DNA from: Chitinolyticbacter albus
Lineage (GTDB): Bacteria; Pseudomonadota; Gammaproteobacteria; Burkholderiales; Chitinibacteraceae
Direction of reading: 5' to 3'
NCBI RefSeq assembly: GCF_024437655.1
Contig: NZ_JANBVF010000010.1
Coordinates: 124,001-188,000, forward strand
DNA length: 64,000 nt
Part shown: one piece after another, positions 8,500-19,700 of the stretch
Numbering within the stretch: the stretch's first letter is position 1
Layout of the letters: every line of letters starts with the position of its first letter
Notes under the pieces: generated by a model
What the model was told of the DNA's origin: nothing
Databases searched by the model: none
What the model saw: the letters and a program-made list of their open reading frames with translations, nothing else
Made by a program: the position numbers and the translations under genes

Positions 8500-10041
8500 A
8501 TGATGTTGGCAAAACAGGCAGGTAGGGCACTGGCAGTGCTGGCCCTGCTCCCGGCGATGATGGCGCATGCGTTCGAGAGCGGCAGTACCGGTTCCAATGG
8601 TGCTTTCAATCCCACGGTGAATACCGTGGTCGAGCTGCCGGCTTCCGGTATTCTCAATTACACCACGGTGAGTATTCCGGCGGGTGTGACGGTGAAGTTC
8701 AAGAAGAATGCCGCCAATACGCCGGTTGTCATCCTCGCTTCCGGCGATGTGACGATAGCCGGCACGCTCAACCTCGATGGCGACAAAGGCGCGGACAGCG
8801 GCACTGCCGGTGACGGCAATCAAGGCGATGACGGCTTGCCGGGAGCCGGTGGTCCGGGCGGATTTGCAGGAGGGCGTGGGGGCAAGGCACAAGCTACGAG
8901 CTCCAATGCAGACGGGATTGCAAAGAAGGCTCTATACACCGGTGGTGCAGCGCTTGGCCCCGGCGCTGGCGCTGGCGGCGGTCTTTCTTATCGCATTCCA
9001 TATAGCGACGATCTCTACCGGATGGGGGGAGGTGGCGGTGGCCACGCTGGGGCAGGGGAGGGCTCATATCGATACAGACATGATCCTGGCTCTTCCTATG
9101 ACAAAGGCGGCGGAGCGGCGGGTACTTCCTATGGGTCGGAGCTTCTTCTCCCGTTGATCGGGGGTTCGGGGGCCGGCGGCGGCGCCGGTGGCAGCAATTA
9201 TCCGGGTACTGGTGGCGGTGGTGGCGGCGGCGCATTGCTGATCGCGGCCAGCGGAACGGTCAACATTACCGGTGGCATATATGCCAGAGGCGGTGCGGGC
9301 GGCAGTTCCGCAGGCACGGGTTATGGCGCATCGGGTGGTGGCGGTTCGGGGGGCGCCATTCGGGTGGTTGCCACCCGCATCTCGGGGAATGGTCAGCTGC
9401 AGGCCGGCGGTGGCTGGCGTGGTACAGCGAATGGTAGCAACGGCGACGAAACGTATACCGGTGGCAATGGCTCTTCTGGCCGCATCCGTCTCGAAGGCGA
9501 GTCCATCACCTACAACGGGGCCAACACGCCGACCTACAAGCCGGGCACGCCGGGCCCGATCTTTGTGGCCAATGCGCCTGCGCTGCGCATTGCCAAGGTG
9601 GCGGGCGTGGCCGCACCGGCCAATCCGACCGGCAACGCCGATATCGTGCTGCCGGAAGACCTGCAGAACCCCGTGACGGTGGAGTTCGAAACCAGCGGCG
9701 TACCGGTGGGCAATACTGTCATGCTGACCGTCACGCCGGCCTACGGTGATCGCGTTCTGGCGCAAAGCCCGGCGCTTGCCGGAACCGCGCAGAGCGCTAC
9801 GGCGAGTGTGCAGGTCGCGTTGCCCAAGGGCCCGAGCACGTTGTCGGCGACGACCATGTACACCATCGTGGCTTCTCTGGGCGATGCGCTGTCGCACTAT
9901 GCCAACAACGAGCGGGTGGAAAAAATCGCCGTGACTGCGGCACTGGGCCTGCCGGCCACGGGCACGGTGACCCTGATCACGGTCTCGGGCAAGACCTATG
10001 AAGTGCCGGCCTCCGTGCTGGGGCAGATTCCGTCTGTCTGA
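8500..10041 (+). CDS. Secreted glycine-rich repeat protein (module protein B1)
   Basis: Predicted exported protein of 513 residues. A good ribosome site (AAGGAGAG) precedes tandem ATGs at 8500/8503, and a Sec signal ends MMAHA before FESGSTGSNGAFNP. Residues ~40-85 are beta-strand rich (LNYTTVSIPAGVTVKF, ASGDVTIAGTLNLDG). Residues ~100-340 are very glycine-rich (GGGGGGHAGAGEG, GGSGAGGGAGG), with recurring blocks of the type GALLIAASGTVNITGG and GGSGGAIRVVATRISG that suggest a glycine-decorated beta-helix. The C-terminal ~150 residues form a separate beta domain ending ITVSGKTYEVPASVLGQ. It shares this architecture with 25498-27108. No enzyme signature was found; a structural or matrix role is inference. 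Confidence 0.83.
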   Translation: MMLAKQAGRALAVLALLPAMMAHAFESGSTGSNGAFNPTVNTVVELPASGILNYTTVSIPAGVTVKFKKNAANTPVVILASGDVTIAGTLNLDGDKGADSGTAGDGNQGDDGLPGAGGPGGFAGGRGGKAQATSSNADGIAKKALYTGGAALGPGAGAGGGLSYRIPYSDDLYRMGGGGGGHAGAGEGSYRYRHDPGSSYDKGGGAAGTSYGSELLLPLIGGSGAGGGAGGSNYPGTGGGGGGGALLIAASGTVNITGGIYARGGAGGSSAGTGYGASGGGGSGGAIRVVATRISGNGQLQAGGGWRGTANGSNGDETYTGGNGSSGRIRLEGESITYNGANTPTYKPGTPGPIFVANAPALRIAKVAGVAAPANPTGNADIVLPEDLQNPVTVEFETSGVPVGNTVMLTVTPAYGDRVLAQSPALAGTAQSATASVQVALPKGPSTLSATTMYTIVASLGDALSHYANNERVEKIAVTAALGLPATGTVTLITVSGKTYEVPASVLGQIPSV

Positions 10042-10096
10042 GTCGAGATGCGAACTGCACGGGGCTAAGCGCCGGTAACCATAGAGAAGAACAGCG

Positions 10097-13000
10097 ATGC
10101 GCGGGATAGGTATGAAGCGATGGGGGCGTCCCCAGGGCCTTTTGTGGGCCTTGGTACTGGCTAGTGGCATGATCTGTGCCGCCGAGTTGACGATACTGGA
10201 CGACGTTGTCGTCAAGTTCGGTCAGGATGCCCAACTGGTGGTGCGAGACAAGCTGAATGCTGGCAAGGGGGTGGTATTCACCAGCCGTGCCGACGCCAGC
10301 ACAGGCGGCACCACCAGCGCGGATGAACCGCCCGTGCAATGGGGCGGCGTGCGGATCGAAAAGTCCGCATCCACCCATGGCCTGACGCTGGAACAGGCGA
10401 CGTTCCGACAGGCTCAATCCGCGTTGACCGTACGCGGGTGGAAACCTGTGCTCAAGTCGCTGTATTTCTCCGGTAACGCTATTGGTTTGCGGCTACTGGA
10501 TGCAGCCAGTCCGACGCTTGCGAACATGTCGTTCATTGGCAACGGCGTGGGCCTGCTGGCCGAATCCGGCTCTGCGCCCACGGTCACCAACAGTCAGTTC
10601 AGCACGAACACCAGCCACGCCATTTCCAATCTGAACCCACAAACGCCGGTGCTGGCTGCCGGCAATTGGTGGGGCCACAGCACGGGCCCCAAGGACAGCA
10701 TTGCCAATCCGCAGGGCTTGGGGGATGTGGTTTCGGCTGGCGTTAACTATGGCAGCTATCTCAGCGCCGCGCCGCTGCTTAACCCCAGTGTGCGGTTGAC
10801 GAATTCGGCTCCATATTTCGAGCAACACAATGTGGCGCTGGAAGTTTCCTGCGCCAACGCAACGGAATACCGGATTGCCGAAAACGGGGCCTTTGCCGGA
10901 GTTTCGTTCAAACCGCTGCCTAATGGCAGCGCAACGGTCGATTTTGAGACCTCGGCGGGTGACGGTGCCAAGGCGATTTCGGTGCAATTTCGCAATGCAG
11001 CTGGAACGATCGCTACAGCTGCGCTGGCGGGTTCCGTACTGGTGGATACGCAAGCCCCGCAACTGGCCATTACGAATCCGGCCGCAGGTAGTTACGTTTC
11101 AGACCCAATTTCTATTGATGTCGAAGCGTCGGATGTCGCTGGTGTCAAACAGGTAGAGTTTTACCTGGATGGAGCCCTGTTAGGGGTAAAAACCGCTGCA
11201 CCTTATTCGATAGTGTGGGACCCGAGCAGTGTTTCCGAATCTGCTCATGCCTTGAGAGTGGTGGCGATCGATCAGAATGGACGTGTTTCGGAGAGAACGA
11301 ATACGGTGTCTGTGGTACGGTCGCCGTATGCTGTACGTGTGATCTCCCGTAACCTACCAATCAACAACTACACGGCATCGTCTTGGGATCGGTCGGACAC
11401 GGCATATGCAGGTTTCAATTCCGGGTACTGGTTGGCGGGGGCCTTTTCCGGGTGGATCAAGGTTGATCTCGGGACCGAATACACGATTTCCAAGGTTTCT
11501 TATGCAACTGGGGTGTTGACTCGTACTGGGGCTGACTCGGAAACTCGGGTTGAAAAAATACTGTTGTCTTCCAACGGAAGTGACTTCGTTGAAAGTTATT
11601 CTGAGTCTGTTTTTGCAAAACATGACGTGCGTCGAGACGTTGTTATAGCCTCGAAGGTCGGCCGGTATCTGCAAATTTCTGTACCCAGTTCGCAGAGTTG
11701 GGTGGGGCTGAGAAATATCGAAGTGTATGGGGTTCCATATCCCCCGAACGCAACTCCTGATACATCAGGTCCGGATCTAAGCAACGCCAAGCTTGGTGCG
11801 GTTGCTTTGGCCGATGGGGCCTCCATTCAGCGTAGTACCGTGGTGGGCATTGACATCAGCGACCGCAGCGGTATTTCCAAGGTCGAGCTGCTACTGGATG
11901 GCGCAGTCGTTGGCACGGCTTCGGGCGTGGCGAATTATTCGGCAACGTTGGATATCAGCAAGGTGCCGAATGGGGCGCACGTCCTGGGTTTCCGCGCGAC
12001 CGATTCGCTGGGCAATGTCAGCACGCAGAACTTCAATATCAATGTGACGCATCAGCTGCCGGATGCACCGCGCTGGAGCAGTCCGGCCGCGGGCACCGTG
12101 ACGCGGAATGCCACCTTGCAAGTTGTCGGTCTTGCGCCTGCAGCTAGCACGGTGCAGACGCTGATCAATGGTCAGGCTGCAGGCGGGACAGTGGTAGCCG
12201 GCAATGACGGCAAGTTCTCGACCACGGTCACCTTGAGTCCGGGCGCCAACCAGATCCAAGCGACGGCGACTGATCAATGGGGAACCAGTGCGTTGTCGGC
12301 CGCGTTGTCGGTAACGCTCGACATCACGGTACCGGCAAGTCCGTCCAATCTGGTGGCGACAGCGCAAGCATCGGGCAAGGTGCGTCTCTCCTGGACCAAG
12401 TCGACCGATTCGAATACCACGGGCTACGACCTCTATCGCGCTGCCGTGCCGTTCGCAGCAACGGCTGAAGCAACCAAGCTGAACCATAGCCCGCTCGCGG
12501 TCACGGTTTATGACGATCTTCCGTCGCAGGACAGCGCCTGGTACTACCGTGTCGTGGCGGTGAATAGCGTCGGCACGCCGTCGGTGCCAACCGAACAGGC
12601 CCAGGTTGTGTCGGATGGCACGGCGCCGCATGCGATTTCCCTGGTCTTCAACCCCCAAGGCAAGGTTGACCCGGCCAGTGGCCGCGTTGGCCAAGGCAAG
12701 GTAGGCGTGACGCTGAAGGTTAGCGAAGCGTTGCAGGCTGATCCGTATCTGGCCATCGTGCCGCAGGGCGGGGCGCCGATCACGATCGAGCTGGTCAAGA
12801 CCGATGCCACCACTTATACCGGCTCCTTCCAGGTTGATGCCAACACACCAGCCGGCACTGCCAATGCACTGTTCTCGGCACGTGACCTGGTGGGTAACCG
12901 TGGTACCGAGATTGACAGTGGCGCGACGCTCAAGATCGATACCGCCGGGCCTGTGGTGACGGCGCTCGTCGTCGATCCTGCTGCACCGCTGCGCGCAGAC

Positions 13001-16000
13001 GCTGCCAGCGCAGTGACTGTGACGTTGACGCTGGACAAGGCCATGAAGGCTGGCGTAGCGCCACAACTGTCGTACAGTCTGTCCGGCCCGTTGCGTAGCC
13101 CAGTGGCAATCACCGGTGTGACGCAGTTGAACCCGACCACCTGGCGCGGCAGTTTCACCTTGCCGGGCGACGCGGGTGCCAGCACGCCCGAAACCCTGTC
13201 GTTCGCGGTTCGCACCGAGGACGATCTGGACAATATCTCGACCCGGATCACTGCGGCCAATCGCTTCCAGGTGTATCAGGGCAATCTGCCGCCGCTTGAA
13301 GTGCCCTTCGCGTTGACCGCCAAGGCGCAGCCGGGCGGCAAGATCACCCTGAGCTGGCAAGCCGTCAATGAGGCCTCGGGCTATCAGTTGTATCGCCAAG
13401 CACCGGGCGAGACTGTCCTGACGCCGCTGGCACGGGTTACCGGGGTTCAGCATCTCGATGTCACCACGCAGGATGGCAAGTATCGCTATGCCGTCGCCTC
13501 CGTTCGCCTATCCAATGGCCAGGAGTCATTGTCGGAGCAAAGCGTGGTGGTGGAAGTCAGTGCCAGCGCCACGGCACCTGGCGCACCGCAAGGCCTCAAT
13601 CTGCAACTGACCGGACAAGGGATTGTTGCGCGCTGGCTGGCGCCGTTAGCCAGTGCAGTGGATAGCTACAACCTGTATCGCAGCAACGGAACGGAGATTA
13701 CCTCGATCGATGGCAAGACGCCGTTGAGAACAGGGATCCGGCAGACTGCCGCCGTCGATGCCACGCCATCGCCGACCGAGCACGCCTACGTGGTGACGGC
13801 CGTCGATGCCGCTGGCAATGAATCGGCCATGTCCAACTCGGCGTACCTGAATGCCACCTTGTTGCCGGTGCCGTCGCTCAAGGTCGAACAGATAGGCAAT
13901 ACCTTGCCCAAGCTGAGCTGGGGGGCTTCGCGCTCGGCTGTGGCTGGCTATCACGTCGATCTGGGTGATGCGGCCAAGACCCGCCTCACCGTAACGCCGC
14001 TGGCTGCGCTGGAATATGTGGATACAGGTTTCACCGCCGGCGACCGGTATTACACCGTATCGGCAGTCGATGGCGACGGCGTGGAAATGGCCCGCGGCAT
14101 CCGCCTGCCAGCCGTGGCCTTGCAGGTCGCATCCGGCCTTCCAGTGAAGCGTGGGGTAATGAACCGGCTGCAGGTTCAGGTCAGCAACACCTCGACTGCA
14201 GCCTTGGCCAATGCCAAGGTCGTGATCAAGCTGGGTAACAAGCGCCATGTCTCCGATGCTTTCAGCCTCGCCGCGAATGAAACCCGGCTGGTTCCGGTTG
14301 TGGTCGGCGGTTATGCCGATCTGCCTGGGTTGACTACCGCGCAGCTTGGCCTGGAGCAGGAGCCCAACGAAGGCGAACTCGTCAGTCTGGTACAGGATGT
14401 CCAGTTCGAGATTGGCGATAGTACGCTGGTTGTGGGTATGGCGACCGATTCGTTCGTCCGTGGTGCAGTTGGTAAGGTACGCCTTACGATCGAGAACACC
14501 AGCGACGTCGAGGTCGAGCTGCTGACCGCCCGCAACAACGGGCAGACTGCCTCGAACGAGCTGCGGTTCAAGTTGCTCGACGGCGATGGCAACGTCCTGA
14601 CCAACCAGCCCTATCTGCAGGCGCTGGGCGCCAACGTGATCACCTTGACCAATGGTCAGACGGTGGCCCGGATCCCGGCGGGTGCCAGTTATACCTCCGA
14701 CGCATTCGAGCTCAACGTGCCGGCCAGCAGCCCGGATCGACTGCGGGTGGTGCTTGAAGTGGATAAATTGCGGTACCACAGTGGCCGAGCGGACGAGGTG
14801 GTGATCGCTGGCCGCGGCTCGGAACGCTCGGTGTCGCTGCTTGATACCGCCTATACCGCGGAGCTTACCGACATCAGCCCAGTCAACTCGTTTGGGGATG
14901 AGGACGTCATCATCAAGGGGCAAGCCTTGGATAGGGCGACCCAGGCACCGCTGCCCAATACCCGCGTCAAGCTGGTGCTGAACCAGCAAGGGTTCGAGCG
15001 GGTGTTCATGGTGCTGACCGATGCAACCGGTGCATTCAGCCAAACGTTCAAGCCCACGCTGACCGATGCGGGTCTGTACAAGGTGAGCGCGGTGCATCCG
15101 GATGTCACGGATAGGCCTGAGCAACGCAGCTTCACCATCAACCGTGTCACGGTGGCCCCGACACCTTACAAGCTCGATGTGCCGAAGAACTACCCGTTCA
15201 GCATTCCGTTTGTGGCCAAGGCGGGCGTTGGCACCACGGCGCGCAATCTGCGCCTGGTCTTGAACCCGGCCAGCCAGCCGACAGGCCAGCTCCCGGCGGG
15301 CATCAGTCTCAAGCTGCCGGCCGCGGTCAACCTCAGTGAACGGCAAGCGCTGAATGTCCCGGTCCTGTTTACGGCGGATAACACCGCCCAGAACACCGGT
15401 TCGGTGATCCTGGATGTCTATAGCGATGAGCATGCGCAGACGCCGCTGAGCCAAGTGCGTGTCAATTACACCTTGTCGGAGGCCAAGCCTTTCCTGGTGG
15501 GCAAACCCAGCCTGGTCGAAACCGGGGTGGCGCAGGGCGCTACGCAAATTGAATCGATCACCGTACAGAACAAGGGCTTGCAGGACGCCTTGAATCTGCA
15601 GTTCACGCTGATGCGGGCCGACGGCAGCGCAGCGCCGTCTTGGGTGAGTTTGGCAAGTCAGGCCAATGGCACCCTCAAGGTCGGCGAGCAGCAAACAATC
15701 GATGTGAGCTTCACGCCAAGCGAAGCCGTGGCGGAAGGTGTCTACGAGTTCAAATTGATCGTCAGCGGCGACAACGTGCCGCAGCAGTCGATGAACGTCT
15801 ACGCCAGCGTCAGCCAGAGCGGCGTGGGTGGTGTGCTGTTCAAAGCCTCGGACATCTTCACCGCCACGGTGGGCAAGAGTGGCCAGCTGATCCCGGGTCT
15901 GGCAGGTGCCACGATCACGGTACAGAACGAGGAAGTGGCCACCATTACCCACGAACTCAAGACCGACAGCCTGGGTGAGGCGTTGTTCCAGGATCTGCCT

Positions 16001-16756
16001 GCAGGTCGCTACAAGTTCCGGGCCAAGGCCAACAACCACCAGGAGGTCGGTGGCCGCTTGCAGATCAAGCCGGGGATCACCCAGACCCAGCCGGTGTTCC
16101 TCGACTACAACCTGATCACCGTGGAATGGAGCGTACGGGAGGTAACGATCCAGGATCGTTACGACATCATCCTGAATGCCACATTTGAAACGGACGTCCC
16201 TGCGGCCGTGGTGGTGATGCAGCCGCCGAGTATCAACTTGCCCAAGATGGCAGGTGGCGACGTGTACTACGGCGAACTCAGCCTGACCAATCACGGTTTG
16301 ATTCGTGCCGATAACGTGAAGATGCACCTGCCCAAGAGCGATCAATTCTTCCGCTTTGAATTCCTGGTGGATGTACCTCCCACGCTGGAAGCCAAGCAAC
16401 GCATCACCATTCCTTACCGCGTGGTGGCGCTGAAGTCGCTGGAAGAGGCGGCGGGTGGCAGTGCCAGCGGTGCAGGTTGCTACAGCTACAGCAACCGTGC
16501 GGAAGTGACGTGCAGCTTTACGTGTATGAATGGTGAGGAGTCGCAGTGCGGCAGTGGCAGCTCATGGTTCTCGTCGAGCAATAGCACCTGCTCGGGTGGT
16601 AGTGGCGGCGGTGGCAGCGGCGGCGGTGGCGGTGGTGGCAGCGGTGGCGGCAGCGGTGGCGGCTGGGGTGGCGGCAGTACCAGCACGCCGATCTTGATGA
16701 AAGGCAAGAAGTGCGTGTTCGTGCCCAAGGGCGATGGCGAATCGGAATGCGAATGA
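10097..16756 (+). CDS. Giant multidomain exoprotein: beta-helix, Ig-like, discoidin, FN3, carboxypeptidase-regulatory domains (module protein C1)
   Basis: Predicted secreted protein of 2219 residues with an N-terminal signal (LLWALVLASGMICA, then AELTI). Approximate order: beta-helix 25-225 (LAAGNWWGHSTGPKDS is typical); bacterial Ig-like 318-405 (VKQVEFYLDGALLG); F5/8 type C (discoidin)-like 411-550 (FSGWIKVDLGTEYTISKVSY ... VGRYLQISV); Ig-like 555-745; fibronectin III-like 750-840 and ~1070-1330; CARDB-like 1340-1600; carboxypeptidase-regulatory-like near 1608 and 1934. The tail has a glycine run and seven cysteines. Discoidin and FN3 domains usually bind glycans or proteins. The stop overlaps the RHS start (ATGA at 16753), so the two are translationally coupled and C1 may act with the toxin. 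Confidence 0.83.
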   Translation: MRGIGMKRWGRPQGLLWALVLASGMICAAELTILDDVVVKFGQDAQLVVRDKLNAGKGVVFTSRADASTGGTTSADEPPVQWGGVRIEKSASTHGLTLEQATFRQAQSALTVRGWKPVLKSLYFSGNAIGLRLLDAASPTLANMSFIGNGVGLLAESGSAPTVTNSQFSTNTSHAISNLNPQTPVLAAGNWWGHSTGPKDSIANPQGLGDVVSAGVNYGSYLSAAPLLNPSVRLTNSAPYFEQHNVALEVSCANATEYRIAENGAFAGVSFKPLPNGSATVDFETSAGDGAKAISVQFRNAAGTIATAALAGSVLVDTQAPQLAITNPAAGSYVSDPISIDVEASDVAGVKQVEFYLDGALLGVKTAAPYSIVWDPSSVSESAHALRVVAIDQNGRVSERTNTVSVVRSPYAVRVISRNLPINNYTASSWDRSDTAYAGFNSGYWLAGAFSGWIKVDLGTEYTISKVSYATGVLTRTGADSETRVEKILLSSNGSDFVESYSESVFAKHDVRRDVVIASKVGRYLQISVPSSQSWVGLRNIEVYGVPYPPNATPDTSGPDLSNAKLGAVALADGASIQRSTVVGIDISDRSGISKVELLLDGAVVGTASGVANYSATLDISKVPNGAHVLGFRATDSLGNVSTQNFNINVTHQLPDAPRWSSPAAGTVTRNATLQVVGLAPAASTVQTLINGQAAGGTVVAGNDGKFSTTVTLSPGANQIQATATDQWGTSALSAALSVTLDITVPASPSNLVATAQASGKVRLSWTKSTDSNTTGYDLYRAAVPFAATAEATKLNHSPLAVTVYDDLPSQDSAWYYRVVAVNSVGTPSVPTEQAQVVSDGTAPHAISLVFNPQGKVDPASGRVGQGKVGVTLKVSEALQADPYLAIVPQGGAPITIELVKTDATTYTGSFQVDANTPAGTANALFSARDLVGNRGTEIDSGATLKIDTAGPVVTALVVDPAAPLRADAASAVTVTLTLDKAMKAGVAPQLSYSLSGPLRSPVAITGVTQLNPTTWRGSFTLPGDAGASTPETLSFAVRTEDDLDNISTRITAANRFQVYQGNLPPLEVPFALTAKAQPGGKITLSWQAVNEASGYQLYRQAPGETVLTPLARVTGVQHLDVTTQDGKYRYAVASVRLSNGQESLSEQSVVVEVSASATAPGAPQGLNLQLTGQGIVARWLAPLASAVDSYNLYRSNGTEITSIDGKTPLRTGIRQTAAVDATPSPTEHAYVVTAVDAAGNESAMSNSAYLNATLLPVPSLKVEQIGNTLPKLSWGASRSAVAGYHVDLGDAAKTRLTVTPLAALEYVDTGFTAGDRYYTVSAVDGDGVEMARGIRLPAVALQVASGLPVKRGVMNRLQVQVSNTSTAALANAKVVIKLGNKRHVSDAFSLAANETRLVPVVVGGYADLPGLTTAQLGLEQEPNEGELVSLVQDVQFEIGDSTLVVGMATDSFVRGAVGKVRLTIENTSDVEVELLTARNNGQTASNELRFKLLDGDGNVLTNQPYLQALGANVITLTNGQTVARIPAGASYTSDAFELNVPASSPDRLRVVLEVDKLRYHSGRADEVVIAGRGSERSVSLLDTAYTAELTDISPVNSFGDEDVIIKGQALDRATQAPLPNTRVKLVLNQQGFERVFMVLTDATGAFSQTFKPTLTDAGLYKVSAVHPDVTDRPEQRSFTINRVTVAPTPYKLDVPKNYPFSIPFVAKAGVGTTARNLRLVLNPASQPTGQLPAGISLKLPAAVNLSERQALNVPVLFTADNTAQNTGSVILDVYSDEHAQTPLSQVRVNYTLSEAKPFLVGKPSLVETGVAQGATQIESITVQNKGLQDALNLQFTLMRADGSAAPSWVSLASQANGTLKVGEQQTIDVSFTPSEAVAEGVYEFKLIVSGDNVPQQSMNVYASVSQSGVGGVLFKASDIFTATVGKSGQLIPGLAGATITVQNEEVATITHELKTDSLGEALFQDLPAGRYKFRAKANNHQEVGGRLQIKPGITQTQPVFLDYNLITVEWSVREVTIQDRYDIILNATFETDVPAAVVVMQPPSINLPKMAGGDVYYGELSLTNHGLIRADNVKMHLPKSDQFFRFEFLVDVPPTLEAKQRITIPYRVVALKSLEEAAGGSASGAGCYSYSNRAEVTCSFTCMNGEESQCGSGSSWFSSSNSTCSGGSGGGGSGGGGGGGSGGGSGGGWGGGSTSTPILMKGKKCVFVPKGDGESECE

Positions 16757-19700
16757 CCAAGAACGTAATGAATAACTACAAGTTGATTGCCATGCATTTG
16801 AAACAGTCACAGAGTTGGTCGAGCATCGCCAAGCGCTTCGTTGCGGGGCTGGCCCTTGCCATTTCGGCGCTGCTGCCCGGTGTCGTGCGGGCCGATTCCG
16901 GCCTCACCGTCACGGTGCCCAACGGCTATGCCAACATCTCGGTCGAGGATATCCGGGTGCAGAGCCCGGCCGGACCGGTGCGCTGGCAGCGCAAATGGGA
17001 TGGTCAGGAGTGGAAGTTCAACCCCCAGTGGGAAAGCCTTTCTCAGTCGTGGAACAACATGACTGGGGGGATCACCACCGGCTTTGTCGGCGGTGCCTCA
17101 AGTGGCTGCTCGGTCTGGGTCGATGAAGACTGGCAGCCGTCCGGTGGCTTGGTCAGCATCGGTGGCGCCCCGGTCGGCAAGATGTCGGGCGCGCGAAGCA
17201 CGCCATTCAACCGGGCCATGGGTGACAAGGTCGCCGACTACCCGGTCGCGGCCAGGGTCAACGTCGACTACGCCAGTCTGTGCATGGGCGGCGGCCTCTC
17301 ATCGCCCAACTTCGAATACGAAGGTTTCCGGCGCGGCAGCGAGCTTTACCTGGGCGAGAACAATCGTTTTATGTTCAGCAGCCGCTCCTTCCTGGAAAAG
17401 GCCAGTACAAAGGCGGTCTACATCGGCAGCAGCGGCGGAGGCAGCAGTGGCACTGGCGGCATCAGCGTTGGCAGCATTCCGCTCGAACCGAAACCGGTCG
17501 AGAAGGGCTTTCGCTGGACGCACAAGGAAGGGGACTGGATTGAATACGACGCCCGTGGCCAAGTGCTCTCCTACGGCGACAAGAATGGCAACACCATCTG
17601 GCTGACCCGTGACGGCGACGGCCGGCTCGCTGGCGCCGTGGACGGCAACGGCCGGGTCGCCTTCAGCCTGCATTACACCGATGACTTGCTCACCGAGGTG
17701 CGTGACTACCCGGTTGCCGGGCACGCCCAGGATCTGGCGCCACGCAGTGTCAAATACCAGTACGACGATGCCAACCGGCTGATTGCCGTCACCGACGTGC
17801 GTGGCAACACCACCCGCTACGACTATGACAACGGCAACCACATCATCAAGATCACCGATCCGGAAGGCCGCATCGAACAGATCGCCTACAACGGAGGCAT
17901 CGTCGCCAAGCGCACCGCACCCGACGGCGGTGTCACCGATTACCTGTTCGAATACGACGACGTCAACAAACAGTTCATCAGCAAGATCACCGGCCCCGAG
18001 ACTGCCGCCGGCCGTCGTGTCGAAGACCTGACCCACAACCGCCAGGGCCTGTTGGTGCGGCGCCTCGTCAATGGCCAGACCGACGAAGAAATCAAATACG
18101 ACACCGGCGCGCGCGCCGAGCTACGCACCAACGCCCGCGGCTTCACCACCCGCACCGTCAAGAACGAATTCGAGCAGATCACCCAGATCGACCGACCCGA
18201 TGGCAGTAGTTATAAGCGCAGCTACAGCACGCTGAACCTGGTGCCGACCGAGGAAATCGACGAACTCGGCGTCAAGACCCAGTACCAGTACGACGGCAAG
18301 GGCAATCTGCTAAAGCGGATCGAAGCCGCCGGCCTGCCCGAGCAGCGCGTGACCGAATACGTGGTCAACAGCCAGGGCAGGGTCACCCGCACTACGCGCA
18401 AGGGCCGCACTGAAGCCAACGGCACGGTCACACCGGATGCCAGCTGGCAGATCGGCTACGACGCGCTGGGCCTGATCAGCCAGACCACCGACCCAGAAGG
18501 CCATGTACGGCACTACCTGTACGATCGCGTCGGCAACCTGGTGCAGTTCACCGATCCGCGCGGCAATAAAACACGCTTCGAAGTCGATGCCGACGGCTAT
18601 TTGCTCAGTACCACCGATGCGCTGGGGCGCAGTGCCAGCTACAGCTACGACAAGGTTGGTAACCTGACCAGCTATGTGGATGGGCGCGGCAAGGCGATAC
18701 AGGCGGCTTACGACGCCTTGAACCGCCTGATTCGCACCACCAATCAGGTAGGCGGGGAATCCACGCTCAAATATGACGCGCAAAACTCACCGGTGGAAGA
18801 CACCGATGAGGATGGTCGCCGTACCGTTGCCGAGTTCGATAACTTCCTGCGCCTGACCCGCCAGATCGATGCCGTGGGCAATGTCACGCAATATGGTTAT
18901 CAGCTCCCCGATGGCAGCCGGGGCGCGCTTTACAGCCCGACCGAAGTCAAGTTCCCCACCTTTACGCAGCAGAATCGATTCGATCAGCGCGAACAGCCCA
19001 CGACGCAAACCACGCTGAACCCAAACAGCCTGGGCACCGAAGGGCTGGTCAACAGCTATGAATATGACAAACGCGGCCAGGTCAAATCCGAAACAGATGC
19101 CAATGGCAAGACGCGCTTTTATCGCTATAACGCCTTTGGTTTCATTGCCGAAATCACCGACAGTCTGGGCAATAAAACCGCATCGGACTACGACGTAAAC
19201 GGCAATCTGCTGCAAATCACCGATGCCAAAGGCCGGGTCAGCCGATTTGAATACGACCGCAATGGGCGCGTGATCAAGGATATTCTGCCCATGGGGCAGA
19301 CCACGTCGTACGGCTATGACGCGGCAGGCAATCTGAGCCAGCGCACCGACGCCAACGGCAACGTCAGCCGCATGAGCTACGACGCCGGAAACCGTCTGGT
19401 TGAAGTCAAGCAGTATCGCAATGGCAGTGTATTGAGCCGTACCAGCACGTACACCTGGGACGAAGAAGACAATCTGCTCAGCTGGAGCGATGTCGATGCA
19501 ACGCGGCCGGCCGGTCAACAGACCACCAGTGGCACGCTGAGCTATGACAACGCCAGCCGCAAGACCCGCGAAACGGTCAGCTACCCCACACCGGATGGCG
19601 CTGGCTACACCCTGGCCTTCGATTACGGTTACAGCCTTGCAGGCAATAAGACCAGCCTCACCTGGCCCGATGGCACGGCCATCACCTATGGCTACAACGG

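Noticed and set aside
13646-16399. A 917-codon minus-strand frame opposite C1
   Set aside because: It mirrors the third-position GC pattern of the C1 gene, has no signal or motif, and the plus strand carries clear FN3 and CARDB domains.
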